Of a stretch of DNA of 64,000 bases, positions 1 to 10,424 are shown piece after piece. The DNA is from Silene noctiflora (Eukaryota > Streptophyta > Magnoliopsida > Caryophyllales > Caryophyllaceae): the NCBI GenBank assembly GCA_009801015.1, contig VHZZ01004842.1:4501-68500 (forward strand). Reading direction: 5' to 3'. How positions within the stretch are numbered: position 1 is the stretch's first letter; each line of letters opens with the position of its first letter. The position numbers and the translations under genes were made by a program. The notes under the pieces are model-generated. The model made no database searches. It was not told the origin of the DNA and saw nothing but the letters and a program-made list of their open reading frames with translations.

Positions 1-3000
1 CTAAACCCCTTAGTTTACTCAAAAACGAATTCACCGGCCTTGACCGCCAACATTTAAAGATGCATGGTTGGAGAATTTAGTTTGATTTCTCAAATTTGAG
101 AAATATGAAAGAAGGCGTACTTGTCTTATAAGTCTTCGACGCAGTCGTGAAAACAAAGGGGGCAAGTAACTTCTTTACTTTAATAATGAAGTAAGCCAAG
201 ACTCTTGGGTTGTCTTTGTCAAATCAAAGGAATAAGGGCACCCGCGAGTCTCATTTAGAAATTCCCGAGGGGAAGAAGGCACTAGATACGGTATCAAATC
301 TTTTTTTTAGTTATATAAAAAGAGTTGAGAACGATTGCAGCGAAGATCCAACAGAAAAAGCATGTGCAATCAAGAGATGTCCCCCGGTCGAGGCTGTAAA
401 GGTAAGTCGGAAGCTTCAATTGCTGATGGATACAGCGGCGGTTGGACCACCAGCCTTTGGTTCTTGCTTTGTAAGGTTTAAGATCAAGCTTGTTTTAATT
501 TTAATTCTGATTTAGGATCCTTTCTTTTTTGGTTTGCATTCTGCTTAAGAACCAAGGGTTCTTATTATTATAAGAATTCATTGGGTTCAGATTATCCGTC
601 TGGATATGGGATAACCTTGTTCTCCAACAGCAACTTCAATTAAAGCTTCGGCTGAGCATGGTTGCAAGATCAAGAGAAGATGGAAAAGACACTGCACTGA
701 CCCGGAAGCAGCTTTCGCGGATACGGCTTTCTTCCAAGACCATAAGCTCTGGCCGGTGAAATAGGGGGGCTCTTTTGATGGGGGGCTATTGACCTATCTT
801 CAAAGCCAAAACAAAGGAAGCCTCGGAATCTACATCTAGAAATCTCGTCCATCAACCTCCCCTTGGGCGCGAAAGGAGAAAAGGGGAGCCTTCTCATGGT
901 ATGGTCATGGTGTGGTATACGATTACGATCAATAGTAAAAAAATCAGCGTAAGATAGAAAAACTTTTCGGCCCGTGCCTTTTCCTAAGCTAGTAGCTTTC
1001 CGCAGCCAATAGCTACTAAATTTCTGTACAAATTGCAAATTTTACTTATAATATAATGATATAAGTAAAGCTGGCTGTGTAAAGCCAATGCCAATTAGGT
1101 AACCTCTCTCTCTCGAGTCAGCGTTATCATCAATGACTACTCTTGCTACTTTTTTCTTTGAGTAGTTTTTCGTTGTCATTTTATTTTCACTAGTAAAACG
1201 TATTTCTCAAACTTTTTTTTGTTTTTCTCGGGTATTTTCTTGCAAAGACGCTATAAATTGTCCAATTGAATAGCTTTTTTTAAACAATGTGGGAATTCGA
1301 AGTTGGAATTACCGCCGTTGTGTCAACAACGTCTCTTTATTATATTATACGACTGGATCAGTAGCAAGAATGACTTTAATTTTGCTGATAAGAGTCTTTC
1401 ATCGACGAATGCCCTTTTTGTTGTGTTTCGGGGACTGTTCTTTATACATACCCTTTTTTATATCGACCTTGGACTTGACCCCCCTACTTCTTTACTTTGG
1501 CCTTTGCCTTTATGCTAGCTGGCCAGTCTATGCCAATAAGCTTGGTTGCTAACCACGCCTTTCAGCCTTATTATAGAAAGGTCAAATCCTATCATGAAAT
1601 AGGTGGAAATTGCTTGATATCGCAAAAGAGCTTATCCGGGTCATATTCTTAGATCTCAGAGTCTCATTCCTTGATATCACGCGTAAGTAGCAGGTTTGGG
1701 CCAAATTCCCTTTCTTTTTCCCAAAGCATTTTAGAATCGTACTCATATTGACGTGGAGGATATGAAACGAGTCAGTCCAGTTAGCATAACGTTAGACTAT
1801 GTTGATGGGCGGGAGAGCGAGCCAGTAATCCTCAAAGGCCCAGCCTATAGTTCTGTTTACGGGAGAACAAGCTAAGAGAGGAGAGAAAATGCATAGGCAT
1901 TGTCCGGAAAGAAATTAATCCACGTCTCAATTTTATCTAAGTAATTGACTTAAGTTAAACATCAAAATGAACTTCAGGATCTCTATTTTGTATTACCGAT
2001 GCTAAGTGCTAAGCTTAGAACGAGTTCGAAACAAACGACCGAGCTAGCGTTGATGCAGCTCTTTTTTTTCTACAGCACATCATTCTCTTGTTCGGAATTA
2101 GCTTTGAAAGAAAATGCTTGCTAATACAGGCGCTAGGCTGGATTCTGACTGACTTCCTTATAAAATATAAATATATAAATGAGCGATAAGATTGTTTTAA
2201 TTTCATTCCGCGATACGACTCTAGTCTAGCACGAAACTTCCCTCTTTGGGCCTCTTTACCTAGGCTAGTTTGTGAATTAAGAAATTTCTTGCGCATTTTG
2301 CGATTAGAGGTTCAACTGAATTCACCCATTGATTTAGCGGTTAATGCCCCTACCTGTCTTTCTTATTGAATTCCTTCTTTTTTAGGAACGAAGTCTACTC
2401 TGTCGGGAAAGAATGCAGGACAGATAAGAGGATTGATTGCCCGATCACCTATCAAAGGATCGACCTAGAACTCATAGATACGCGCTCTTTCCTCACGTCT
2501 TCATCCTAAAGAAATAAAATATTGAATGAGTCTAGGATAAGAAACGAACGGGCGAGTGTAGTTGCTTTAGGGAATAAGAAAAAGTGACGAGTGGCAAAAA
2601 CGCTTTCTTTCAAAATTTTTCTGATAAAAGATGAAGATTATGAATCTCAGTCTAGGCTTTCGCGTTGACCCCTTTTCTTAGTAAGAGGCAGACGAATATA
2701 ATTAAAATTAAAAAACACTGGAGCTCTTCTTGTTTTTACACAACTCCTCACTAAGCGGGGCCAAAAGGAAGAAAGCTAGTTCTGATCTCCGATCGTGTAC
2801 TTTTTTTTTTTTTCTTTTACTAGAACATAATATTTTTTATAACTATAAACTAGGCTAAGGAAATCTAATTCTTAAATAAAAAGACCCGAGTGCAGCAGAG
2901 ACAGATACGGATGATAATACAATAAGTAGGTGTGGCAGCATTAAAGATATCCTGTGTTAACACGGATAGAAATTCCGTGGCATTGGACCTTTCTAATCTA

Positions 3001-3769
3001 TATAAAGCTTTCCCGCCTTAACTTATACTTATATAGGAACCCTTCTTTCTTTGACTGTTCGAAACAAAGCTGTCCTAAGTAAGCAAAGGAAGAAATGACC
3101 AATAGCCTCTCAATAGAAAAGAAAACCTTTTTTTAAGAATGCAATATTTTCAAAAGAAGTAGTTTTTATTCGACAGCTTTCACTTCTGAGTTCTTTGACT
3201 AGAGACGCGAGCGCTAAGTAAGATAAGAAAGGTACCCATATAGTAACTAATAGTAATAAAATAGAATTCACAGGCTGAGACTTGTAGGCCTTCTTATATA
3301 TTATAGTAGAGTAAGGTAAGATAAGGCCAATGCACTAGCTAGTATGATCGCGAAGACGCTCTAAGCTAAGATGTTTACTTTGTAGACGTATAAAAAATAG
3401 AAAGTGTGCGTGAAGCTAGGTCTGAACTAGAGTCTTAAGCAAAAACTAAATCAAATCAAAAGACTGGTCATTCTTAATCCCAAGTTGAGAAAGCAAGCCC
3501 TGGAATTGCAGCAAAAAAAAAGAAAAAAGCTAATTCAACTGATGACTGGTAAATAATTAATAAAAATATTATCTCCGATCCCACTCTTTCTATTTCAATA
3601 TAAATCAATCTAGTTATCGTAATATAAAGGGAAAGTTGTAGGGTTGACTCCTTTCTGGGCTGCTAGCAAAATCCGTCCTAAAGCTCGATCCATGTTTTTC
3701 CTTGGTTTCTTAATGACGAGCGTACCCTTTAGTAGCTCAGTGCTGTAAATGAATAAAAGAAAATGAAAT
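1..3769. other. Intergenic DNA upstream of the atp6 locus
   Basis: No gene is recognisable here. The stretch holds many T and A runs, short pyrimidine-rich blocks and one copy of the TDPE-type repeat (678-738, listed separately). The longest open frame is 122 codons on the minus strand (670-1038). It begins with TTG, contains no family motif I know and overlaps the repeat copy on the other strand, so I do not call it a gene. The last 300 bases before 3770 may hold the promoter of the atp6-like frame, but I see no convincing plant mitochondrial promoter block. Confidence 0.6.
678..738 (+). repeat. TDPE-motif repeat, copy 1
   Basis: This stretch aligns over about 60 bases with 10309-10366; the shared core reads like ACTGAYCCGGAARC followed by GCGGAT. 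In the frame starting at 678 it encodes a peptide containing TDPEAAFADTAF, closed by TAG at 762-764. The copy at 10.3 kb encodes TDPETALADATKG in the matching frame, so similarity holds at both DNA and peptide level. It is probably a dispersed diverged repeat or the remnant of a once-translated sequence. I know no family with this motif. Confidence 0.55.
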
Positions 3770-4498
3770 ATGAACCTAATTAATTCAGAAAATATGAATA
3801 ATGAATTAATTCTGAGAAATACTGCTCTTTCCATAACGGAGCAAGCATACCAACAATCGGTCTTATTACATCATCCTATCGCTGGGCAAGAAGTTTTTGA
3901 GGGGATCCCGCTAGTGTTACATCAGCCTGCCCTTGGTCACCCAATTTTTCAGGGTAACCTCTGCTTTCCACTTCCCCATAGGCCGTTATGGGAGTTTCTC
4001 TCACAAATACCAATCCCTCCGCGCACTAATTTAGCTGCTCCGGATGTTATTCAAAGACTCCAGCTACTTGAGCAGCATACTGTAAGCATTCCAGGAGAAA
4101 TTGTTGACCCATTCACAGTAGGAAACTTGACCTTATTAAATCACTTCTTAGTTCACGTGAGGTACCATTTCTTTGGCGGAATCATGCAACGTCCATATAT
4201 AGCTGGACTCCAAAGAGAATTGGATGCGACTATTCCGGAATTACTTTGTCAAAAGCTCGACGAGATCTTTTTGCGGGAATTTCATAGATTTTACTTTAAT
4301 GGAGAATTAGTTGTTGCTAATAGTTCGGTCGAGAAAGAAGCTTTTTATTATCCATTTCTTTGTATCTCTTTCCTTATTATATTGACTATTATATTATGTA
4401 TATTTTTGCACGTAACGAAGACGAAGTGTCCGAAGAGGAAAGCCTTAATGTACGGACCTTCTTCCTATTCTGTCTTTTCTCGAATCTCCTTTAAGTAA
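3770..4498 (+). CDS. 242-codon ORF, possible ATP6 presequence plus first membrane segment
   Basis: This ATG-started frame of 242 codons is the longest in the window and lies directly upstream of the ATP6 C-terminal half. Residues 1-190 are mostly soluble and carry two loosely similar blocks that start with HPI and end near PLVLHQP (about 35-53) and PLPHRP (about 57-72). Residues 191-214 form one clear hydrophobic segment followed by VTKTK; in plant ATP6 the first core membrane segment is followed by a VTKK motif. Plant mitochondrial atp6 genes usually carry a long, poorly conserved 5' extension that is cleaved off, and this ORF fits such an extension fused to a diverged first helix. That assignment is inference: I recognise no specific homologue for residues 1-190. 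The frame ends 50 bases inside the next open frame, in a different register. It could instead be an unrelated chimeric ORF created by recombination at the atp6 locus. Confidence 0.5.
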   Translation: MNLINSENMNNELILRNTALSITEQAYQQSVLLHHPIAGQEVFEGIPLVLHQPALGHPIFQGNLCFPLPHRPLWEFLSQIPIPPRTNLAAPDVIQRLQLLEQHTVSIPGEIVDPFTVGNLTLLNHFLVHVRYHFFGGIMQRPYIAGLQRELDATIPELLCQKLDEIFLREFHRFYFNGELVVANSSVEKEAFYYPFLCISFLIILTIILCIFLHVTKTKCPKRKALMYGPSSYSVFSRISFK

Positions 4499-4538
4499 AG
4501 AAATCGAAGTTCGAGAAGTCCCACTAAAACCTAGTTCA
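4449..4538 (+). other. Junction between the upstream ORF and the ATP6 C-terminal frame
   Basis: All three forward frames cross this junction for some distance. The ATP6 frame is open from 4449 and reads about 30 codons unrelated to ATP6, apart from a possible SLAESFS / TLALSFS match right at the boundary. The upstream ORF stops at 4496-4498. In a normal plant atp6 about 80 codons separate VTKK from SFSLFIG; here only about 120 bases separate VTKTK from that point, and I cannot match them to the missing region. A recombination or deletion breakpoint is the simplest reading. Confidence 0.5.
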
Positions 4539-4961
4539 CTCGCCGAGTCTTTTTCTTTGTTTATTGGTATAACTATAGTTGGCTTTCAAAGCCATGGTCT
4601 TCATTTTTTAAGCATCTCATTACCCGCAGGAGTTCCGCTGGCCTTAGCTCCTTTTTTAGTCCTTCTTGAGCTAATTCCTCATTCTTTTCGTGCCTTAAGC
4701 TTAGGTATCCGTTTATTTGCNAATATGATGGCCGGTCATAGTTCAGTGAAGATTCTTAGTGGATTCGCTTGGACTATGCTCTGTATGAATGAACTCTTGT
4801 ATTTCATAGGTGATCTCGGTCCTTTCTTTATAGTTCTGGCCTTAACAGGGCTTGAATTAGGTGTAGCTATCTTACAAGCTCATGTTTTTACGATCTTAAT
4901 CTGCATTTACTTGAATGATGCTCTCAATCTCCACCAAACACTTTCTTTTTCTAGTTTATAG
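4539..4961 (+). CDS. atp6: ATP synthase F0 subunit a, C-terminal half (partial atp6)
   Basis: ATP6 is the membrane subunit that, with the c-ring, forms the proton path of mitochondrial ATP synthase. From about 4539 the translation follows plant ATP6 to the end: FIGITIVGFQ, LPAGVPLALAPFLVLLELIP, then SLGIRLF-x-NMMAGH, which holds the essential channel arginine (codon 4710-4712), and finally GLELGVAILQAHVFTILI with the conserved Glu and Gln (4854, 4875). About 135 codons match; the family core is roughly 250, so the N-terminal half, including the VPNAWQSL-type region, is absent in this frame. The frame is open from 4449, after TAA at 4446-4448, but has no ATG; the N-terminal ORF is in another register. 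The N at 4721 is the third base of GCN, so the residue is Ala whatever it is. TCA at 4617 and 4743 and CAT at 4680 sit where family members have Leu, Leu and Tyr, as expected for C-to-U editing. CAA at 4935 could be edited to a stop. It may be a rearranged or duplicate partial copy. Confidence 0.9.
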   Translation, partial: LAESFSLFIGITIVGFQSHGLHFLSISLPAGVPLALAPFLVLLELIPHSFRALSLGIRLFXNMMAGHSSVKILSGFAWTMLCMNELLYFIGDLGPFFIVLALTGLELGVAILQAHVFTILICIYLNDALNLHQTLSFSSL

Positions 4962-5876
4962 TCAAGGTAGGTTTGTAATTCAAGTAGGCATTTGACCTCC
5001 ATCGAGGGCTGTGATTCCTGAGCTGCAGTTCTTGATGTCGTCAAGAGTAGTTATCTTCACCCTGTGCTTGGAACAGAAATTCTCACTAGAATGAACCAAC
5101 TTCAACTGTATCTTCGATTGTGGTTTACTAAAAGAAGGCCCCTTCGGATGTGACTGTTCTTTCCCGAACTTTCATTTGCTACTCTGTTTGGTTTCTGTCT
5201 TGCTCTTTCTTCTGCTTTTTGTCATATCCCCAGTCAATAGGATAAGTTCGAGCGTTCTCTTCCTTCCGTTAGGATGTGAAAGATTCCCGTTTTGTATAGG
5301 CGCGAAATCTCAATAAAAAAAAAAAAGTAAGAGATCTCTACCAAAATGAAATGAAGCTCAGCCCGGTTCTATCTGAGCCGCATGGTTTCACGTCTTTTCA
5401 TGACGAATCCTTTTTGAAACACCTAATGAACTCGGAACAATTCCCGCGCTTTCTGCCTCAAACCATCAGTGATTATGAGGTTGCTCTTTCGAGCGTATGG
5501 CATCGGGCTAATCCCCCCTTTCTTATTTTAGTGGTATATGAAAGACAAGTAATTAATTCGCAGTTTCTTTTGAAACCTTAGAGAGGCATCTGACGAAAAG
5601 GATCCGTGTTTTAGTCAGATAGCCTTTTGTTATCTCGATATCATGTTGAATGACGTTACCTACCGAAATGGGTTTTCTTGCTCAATACGCGTCCAGTGCG
5701 GTTTCTCCTCTCCTTACTGTCTAGCTTTTAACATACGTGGTGAATCTTAATTATGCTTTTTTTTTTTTTCTTCTTTTCGTTGCCTTTTGTCTCCATAACT
5801 TGGTATAAAAGACCCAAAAGATGTAAGATTTACCAGTCTGTCGTTTACTCGGTTCTCTTGAAAATTGGGAGTAACG
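4962..5876. other. Region downstream of atp6
   Basis: No gene is recognisable. A small frame at 5351-5581 (76 codons, ATG) encodes a peptide without a motif I know. The stretch also has an A run near 5316 and a T run near 5757. The sequence just after the atp6 stop should hold the 3' end of its transcript, but I cannot identify a clear processing hairpin. Confidence 0.5.
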
Positions 5877-6185
5877 ATGCAAACTTTATATATTCGATCG
5901 TATCCACGGTATGACCTGGCTTTCCTTTCTTCAACTTTTTTTCTGAGTTCGGGTTCCCGGCCTCGGTATGCAAATGAAAGACATGCACTACGGGGATGCG
6001 TGCAAGTGTTATGTTCAGTCCACGCAACCAGTCAAGAAAGGAGTCACCTATCGATCTCGGCTTGGCATAACGAGATCCAGTCCAACGTATCTGAACCCAA
6101 GGTATCTTCAGACCCAACCATTGCTTTTTATGTGAGAAAGGAAGAAAAGCATCATCCGCTAGCAACTCATCTCTCTCTTCGCTAG
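5877..6185 (+). CDS. Hypothetical 102-aa ORF
   Basis: An ATG frame of 102 codons. The N-terminal 30 residues are moderately hydrophobic and rich in Ser and Leu; the rest is mixed, with His, Lys and Glu towards the C-terminus. I recognise no domain. An opposite-strand frame of similar length (5845-6165) covers the same bases, so openness alone is weak evidence. It is an unassigned mitochondrial ORF, possibly spurious. Confidence 0.2.
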   Translation: MQTLYIRSYPRYDLAFLSSTFFLSSGSRPRYANERHALRGCVQVLCSVHATSQERSHLSISAWHNEIQSNVSEPKVSSDPTIAFYVRKEEKHHPLATHLSLR

Positions 6186-9100
6186 CATCCTTAAAGATCC
6201 CAAAACAATATTCCCGAGATTCATTAAAGTGATGGGGTAAGTCAGAGATGGACGAACTCCAAAAAAATGAGGCTTAATTTATAACAAAAAGGCGTGTTAA
6301 GTAAGACAAATACATATTAAAAGAGCCCCAAAAGTGCACAAAGTATAGCTATGTTTTGCGCCGAATTTTACAAAGAGTATGCTTTCTTAATATCGTATAT
6401 AAGATTGTTTTGGTTTCTATCTATTGCTTTTGCCCTTGTCTTGTGCTCAAGCTTGCCGGATCCTTGGGCTGCTCAAAGTGACTGCTTATCTAGATGCATT
6501 CCAATCTTGTGAGAGTCTTAGTTCCCGAATCCGTCCTTGGCTGATTTCTTTTTTTCATTCTTTTCGTCGACTTACTGTTCTTATATCCGTATCAAGAGAA
6601 TTCAAACTATTCGAACATCTTTCTTCTTGCTTAGAACCTGAAATTGGCTCCCGAGCATCTTTTGTTTTGTGTCAAGATTTCTCTTTCTTAGCTATTGGAA
6701 AGCTTACGAACTCCCTTCTTTGCCTGGCGGGCGTTCTCCGCCCTCGCTCTCACTGGACTTTGCTTACCTTTCTTTGAAGGACCAGGAGCCACCTGTCTTC
6801 GTTGCTTCTGACTCTAACTACTTGATTAAATTTGGTTCGATGTACTGCTGGTCTATGAGAGAAAGAGTCTTTCCATTCGCCGACCTTAAAGTAAATCGTT
6901 CATCACTCGGGGGGTCAATTTCAGATGTCGCCTGACCAAGCGCCATTACGATCCTCCTTTGTTTACCCTTTTCTTTTTGTTATTCTAATTACAGGGATTG
7001 CACTTACTTGTTTGTTTGCATTAAAGATGAAGCTTCTTCTATTATATATATTAGAGGATTTCTTTTATTTTACAAGTGTAAGTAATGGTAGGATGCGCTG
7101 CTTATGATTCTTATATATAATGAGGGTGTAGTTGAGCTAAACTCTTATATATGCTACTTCTTATTATTTTTTTTCTATTTTGCACGAAATGCTGTTAAAA
7201 GGCAAGATGGCAATGAGCAAGAAAAAAAAAAAGTACTCACCCCATTGACTTTTTGTCGAGTATTGTAATCATAGATTGCTTGGGAAGGGTCAGCTTAACC
7301 CTTGTTTTCTTTCTTGAATTTCGGGACATATGTCTTCCCAGAACATTAGTCAGAGTAAGAGCCTGAGAAAGAGTGCCGAGAGGAGTAAAGCCAAGAGGAG
7401 GATAAAAAACGAAAGTCTTACTGCGTACCTAAATAGAATGATCTTACTCAAAACCTAATCATGGGTTAATTCTTTTCAGTCCAGCTGCTTATCCTGTTGA
7501 TCATTCATATGGGGATCGCTCGAGGTACCAAAGCGGAGACGGTCTCACTTCTCTGAGGTCTGAGAAAAAGAAGAGCAGAGGTAGAGCATTCGGAGGATCT
7601 TTCTAGTCAGATCAAGGTGCAGGTTCGCTTTTCTACGAATTCATCTTGGTCCAGGTCTTCTCGTGCCTTACTTAAATTATTCAAAAGCTGCTGACCTTTG
7701 GGCTTGCAATCCAGGCTCGAAAGCCGGGTTCACTTACTTCAATCTGTCCCATTGAATAAGAGAAGAGTAGTGATATCGGAGTGAAACGAAGGGGTGGAAT
7801 TGCTAGAGTATAAAATATAAAAACAAGAAAGAATATAAGTATGCTTTCTTCTCCCCCCGGAGGCCCCCCCAAACTGAGATTAATTCTCCGCGAAAAGAAG
7901 TTACCCCCGGAATTCGATTCTTAAACTACGATGCTAAAAGCTATTCGTGAGCTGATTGAAAAAAGATGGACAAGATAAAGTTGGACTTCCCTCAAAGAAA
8001 GAAGGACCTGCAACGGTTAAGATGAAGATCGACTCGGCTCATTCGAACGAGAAGAGCTTGACAAGTGAGAAAGGCTTTCCTATCGAAGCAAACTCCAAGG
8101 TTCTGACTTTCTTTTTGACTTCTAGGGAGCATCGTTTTTCTCAACTGAAAATTAATTATGAGGGATTTGCAATAAAAAATTATTTTAGACATAAAATCTT
8201 AAAAAGTGATCTTCTTTGTTTGGGCAAGGAATTGAAAGACCTGCCTCGGCCCAACCATATGACTAAGCTAATGAACTAAGATATGGCAAGCAATCGAGAG
8301 TGGTATCCGAAGCGAGCAATAGAGCGCAAGAAAGGACACGTAATTGAAGTTAAGCCGGGTCCACTTCTCGTTCATAAGCCGAAGAAAGAGAAATTTAGAA
8401 GGTTTTCTAGGATCAGCTTCAGGTAAAACTTCATCTGGAACATGCTTTTTTTTTTTCTTTTTAGGTTTGGATGGGAGGGGTCTGGTCTCCTCGCCTTAGT
8501 TTGATAAGCTCGCTCGTGCGGCCGCTTCCCTTTCTTGGCTAAATCCCCGCGTGTGCTGGCTTTGATGAATCCGGCGCTTATAATAGGCGCTCCTTGAGGC
8601 CAATCCTTGTGAGCCTTCGTTTTGAAAAGGTGTGTCACACATTCAATTACATTAAATATTTCTTTCTTTTTTAAAAACAAAGGGCTCGATAAAGCAGGAG
8701 AAAAAGGGGGATCCCTGGAAAGAGCATTACCAGAAGGTGATGTTGAGGTTTTTGATGGTGATGGAAATGCAAGTCCACTCATTTCATCTTTTTGAATGAA
8801 AGTCAATCTTAATATTCTTAGACCTACCTTAAAAGCCCCGGTTCACGGAGAAGACACCCCTGAATTATAGGCAAGTTAAAGTTACTAGATTGACATCAAT
8901 TTAAATATCCCGTTCCTTTTTACTACTCTAACGCTGGAGATGGGAATAGGTCTTTTGTTTCAAATCCAAAGGGGAATGCGCAACGCAAAAGGCTTCTTAC
9001 TTGAACATCCCAGTGGCTTGTGGAGTATAAGCACGAGTTTTATTTCGACGATTCTCTTGATCTGGGACCTCCTCATGCTTATAGTGATAGGGGGGCGAGA

Positions 9101-9442
9101 TGAGTCCGAAAAGAAGTAGCAATGAGAAGGCTAAAGTCGAAACAGAAAGGAGGTGGGAAGGAAGAGATCGCTTTCGCTTTTAAGTAGTAGAAGAATAGTC
9201 CAAGCCAAGGAAGCTTCCCTCGTTACAGTGCAATCTCCGAGCCTTTCCCCGAACTAGAGCTGAAGCCAAAGCGAGGGCCTCCTACCTGGATTCCTAATCT
9301 TCATCCTGCCCTTTCCATTCCTTATCTCCTTATCCCGCATTCGGGGGGATTTTTACAGCTTGCCGAGGAAGAAAGCTAGGAGAGATCGATAGCTACGATG
9401 GCATGCGATGCTTCTTATTATAGAGGATATCCTAGAAGTTAA
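6186..9442. other. Intergenic DNA with short unassigned frames
   Basis: I see no recognisable gene. The frame at 6424-6777 (117 codons, TTG start) is Ser/Leu-rich with no motif. A minus-strand frame at 8372-8806 (144 codons, TTG start) encodes a Ser/Pro/Ala-rich N-terminal part and a basic C-terminal part, similar in character to the low-complexity frames listed elsewhere but with no known family. A 25-base sequence shared with 26755-26779 lies at 7873-7897. Confidence 0.5.
7873..7897 (+). repeat. 25-bp dispersed repeat, copy A
   Basis: The 25 bases beginning ACTGAGATTAATTCTCCG recur at 26755-26779 with a single C/T difference. This is long enough to be unlikely by chance in one 64-kb window, and it fits the short recombinogenic repeats common in plant mitochondrial genomes. 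Confidence 0.7.
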
Positions 9443-9628
9443 AAGATTAGAGACCTTCTCGGTACTCTTTCCAAGGATGGTTCTTCTTTAAAAGGATACT
9501 CCAGAGTCGAGCTAAACTCACCGGCCACCGCTGATTCTAAGAATTCATCCGGTGCAATCCGTCGAAGGACCGAGCTTAGAGCGTTTGCTTCGTTTTTTTT
9601 ATCATTAAATAAGAAGGGAGGGCTGTGA
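9443..9628 (+). other. ATG-less Ser-rich open frame (61 codons)
   Basis: The frame is open from after TAA at 9440-9442 to TGA at 9626-9628. It has no ATG. The peptide is rich in Ser, Lys, Arg and Thr and includes the segments LSKDGSSLKGYSRVEL and SPATADSKNSSGAIRR. The composition looks like a disordered protein segment and not random translation, but no family is recognised. It is one of a class of similar frames in this window and may be a relic of decayed coding DNA. Confidence 0.3.
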
Positions 9629-10265
9629 CAATGACTTCAAAGCCTCAATTCTGAAAGGAAGTGCTCTTTGGAAGTGGAAGTAGCTCATGAAAAGAGAGAT
9701 AGAAATGCCACTTCATATCTTATGTAATTAAAGAAAAAAGGGGCTCAAATACCTTTATATATGATATAGAAAAACCCTCTCGCTAGCGTCCTCAATTCAC
9801 TCGGGAAAGGTATGAACCCGCTTAGTTTAAGGAATTGCCCTCTGGATTTGTGCACTTGGTAGCATAGGTAAGCCTTTATCCCGTTCCAAGGACGAAACTT
9901 AGTCAGCAGCTCTTTCTATCTGCGTAGTGTGCCCCGAATGAAGGGTGGGAAAGAAGCGAGGGTTGCGATTCGAAGAAGTCAACCTATCGCGAAGTCATTT
10001 GAGAGTAGTTTCACGTGGTCGATCGATGGCAGGGCGGAAACTTCGTTGCCAAAGGCGTTTACCCAACCTGTACGCCGTGCATCCTTTCATTATTGGGGAC
10101 GCGCGATATCTCTTAAACGAGGTTTCTACTTTTTCTTCCTCTTCGAGCTATAAATAGCGTGAAGCTCTTACTGGCGAAAGAAGCGAAATCTATGCTCCGA
10201 GGGGGGCGGATTTTTAGGCAGAGAGTTGGCCTTTGGCCTTAACTACTTTTTGTTTTGTTGAGAAA
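9629..10265. other. Intergenic DNA with two overlapping open frames
   Basis: Two overlapping plus-strand frames (9929-10153 and 9945-10157) stay open for about 70 codons each across a locally G+C-richer patch. Neither carries a motif I know, and neither looks clearly more protein-like than the other. I leave both unassigned. Confidence 0.4.
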
Positions 10266-10424
10266 ATGAAGCCATGGATGAAGCAGGCAAAGATATTCCT
10301 TCGATCGAAGATAGAAAAAGGTACTGATCCGGAAACTGCTTTAGCGGATGCCACAAAGGGACCAAGTAAAGCCGTTGGTAATGATACGAGCATAAGAAAC
10401 TTCAAGCCAGCTGTTAGCTTCTAG
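10266..10424 (+). CDS. Hypothetical 52-aa ORF carrying the TDPE motif
   Basis: This ATG frame encodes 52 residues. The N-terminal third is basic and amphipathic (MKPWMKQAKIFLRSKIEKG); the middle carries TDPETALADATKGPSKAVG; the end is short and polar. The bases 10309-10366 are the best preserved copy of a dispersed repeat also found at 678-738 and, inverted, at 46921-46965. Conservation of the peptide phase between copies hints at past translation, but length, start and function are unproven. Confidence 0.3.
   Translation: MKPWMKQAKIFLRSKIEKGTDPETALADATKGPSKAVGNDTSIRNFKPAVSF
10309..10366 (+). repeat. TDPE-motif repeat, copy 2
   Basis: Aligned with 678-738 over its full length with a small gap; the most similar block is ACTGATCCGGAAACTGC followed by TTAGCGGATGCC. 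The inverted copy at 46.9 kb shares GAAACTGYTTTAGCGGATSC with it. Weaker relatives are noted near 15.9, 55.0, 55.7 and 63.7 kb. Confidence 0.6.

Noticed and set aside
670-1038. 122-codon minus-strand frame as a gene
   Set aside because: TTG start, no known motif, and it overlaps a repeat copy whose phase is conserved on the other strand.
1795-1812. Tyr-Val-Asp codons recalling a reverse-transcriptase catalytic motif
   Set aside because: The next residue is Gly and no surrounding polymerase-like sequence exists in any frame.
5364-5405. GAGCCGCATG near an ATG, resembling group II intron domain V
   Set aside because: The matching 3' strand, the bulge and the domain VI pattern are absent.
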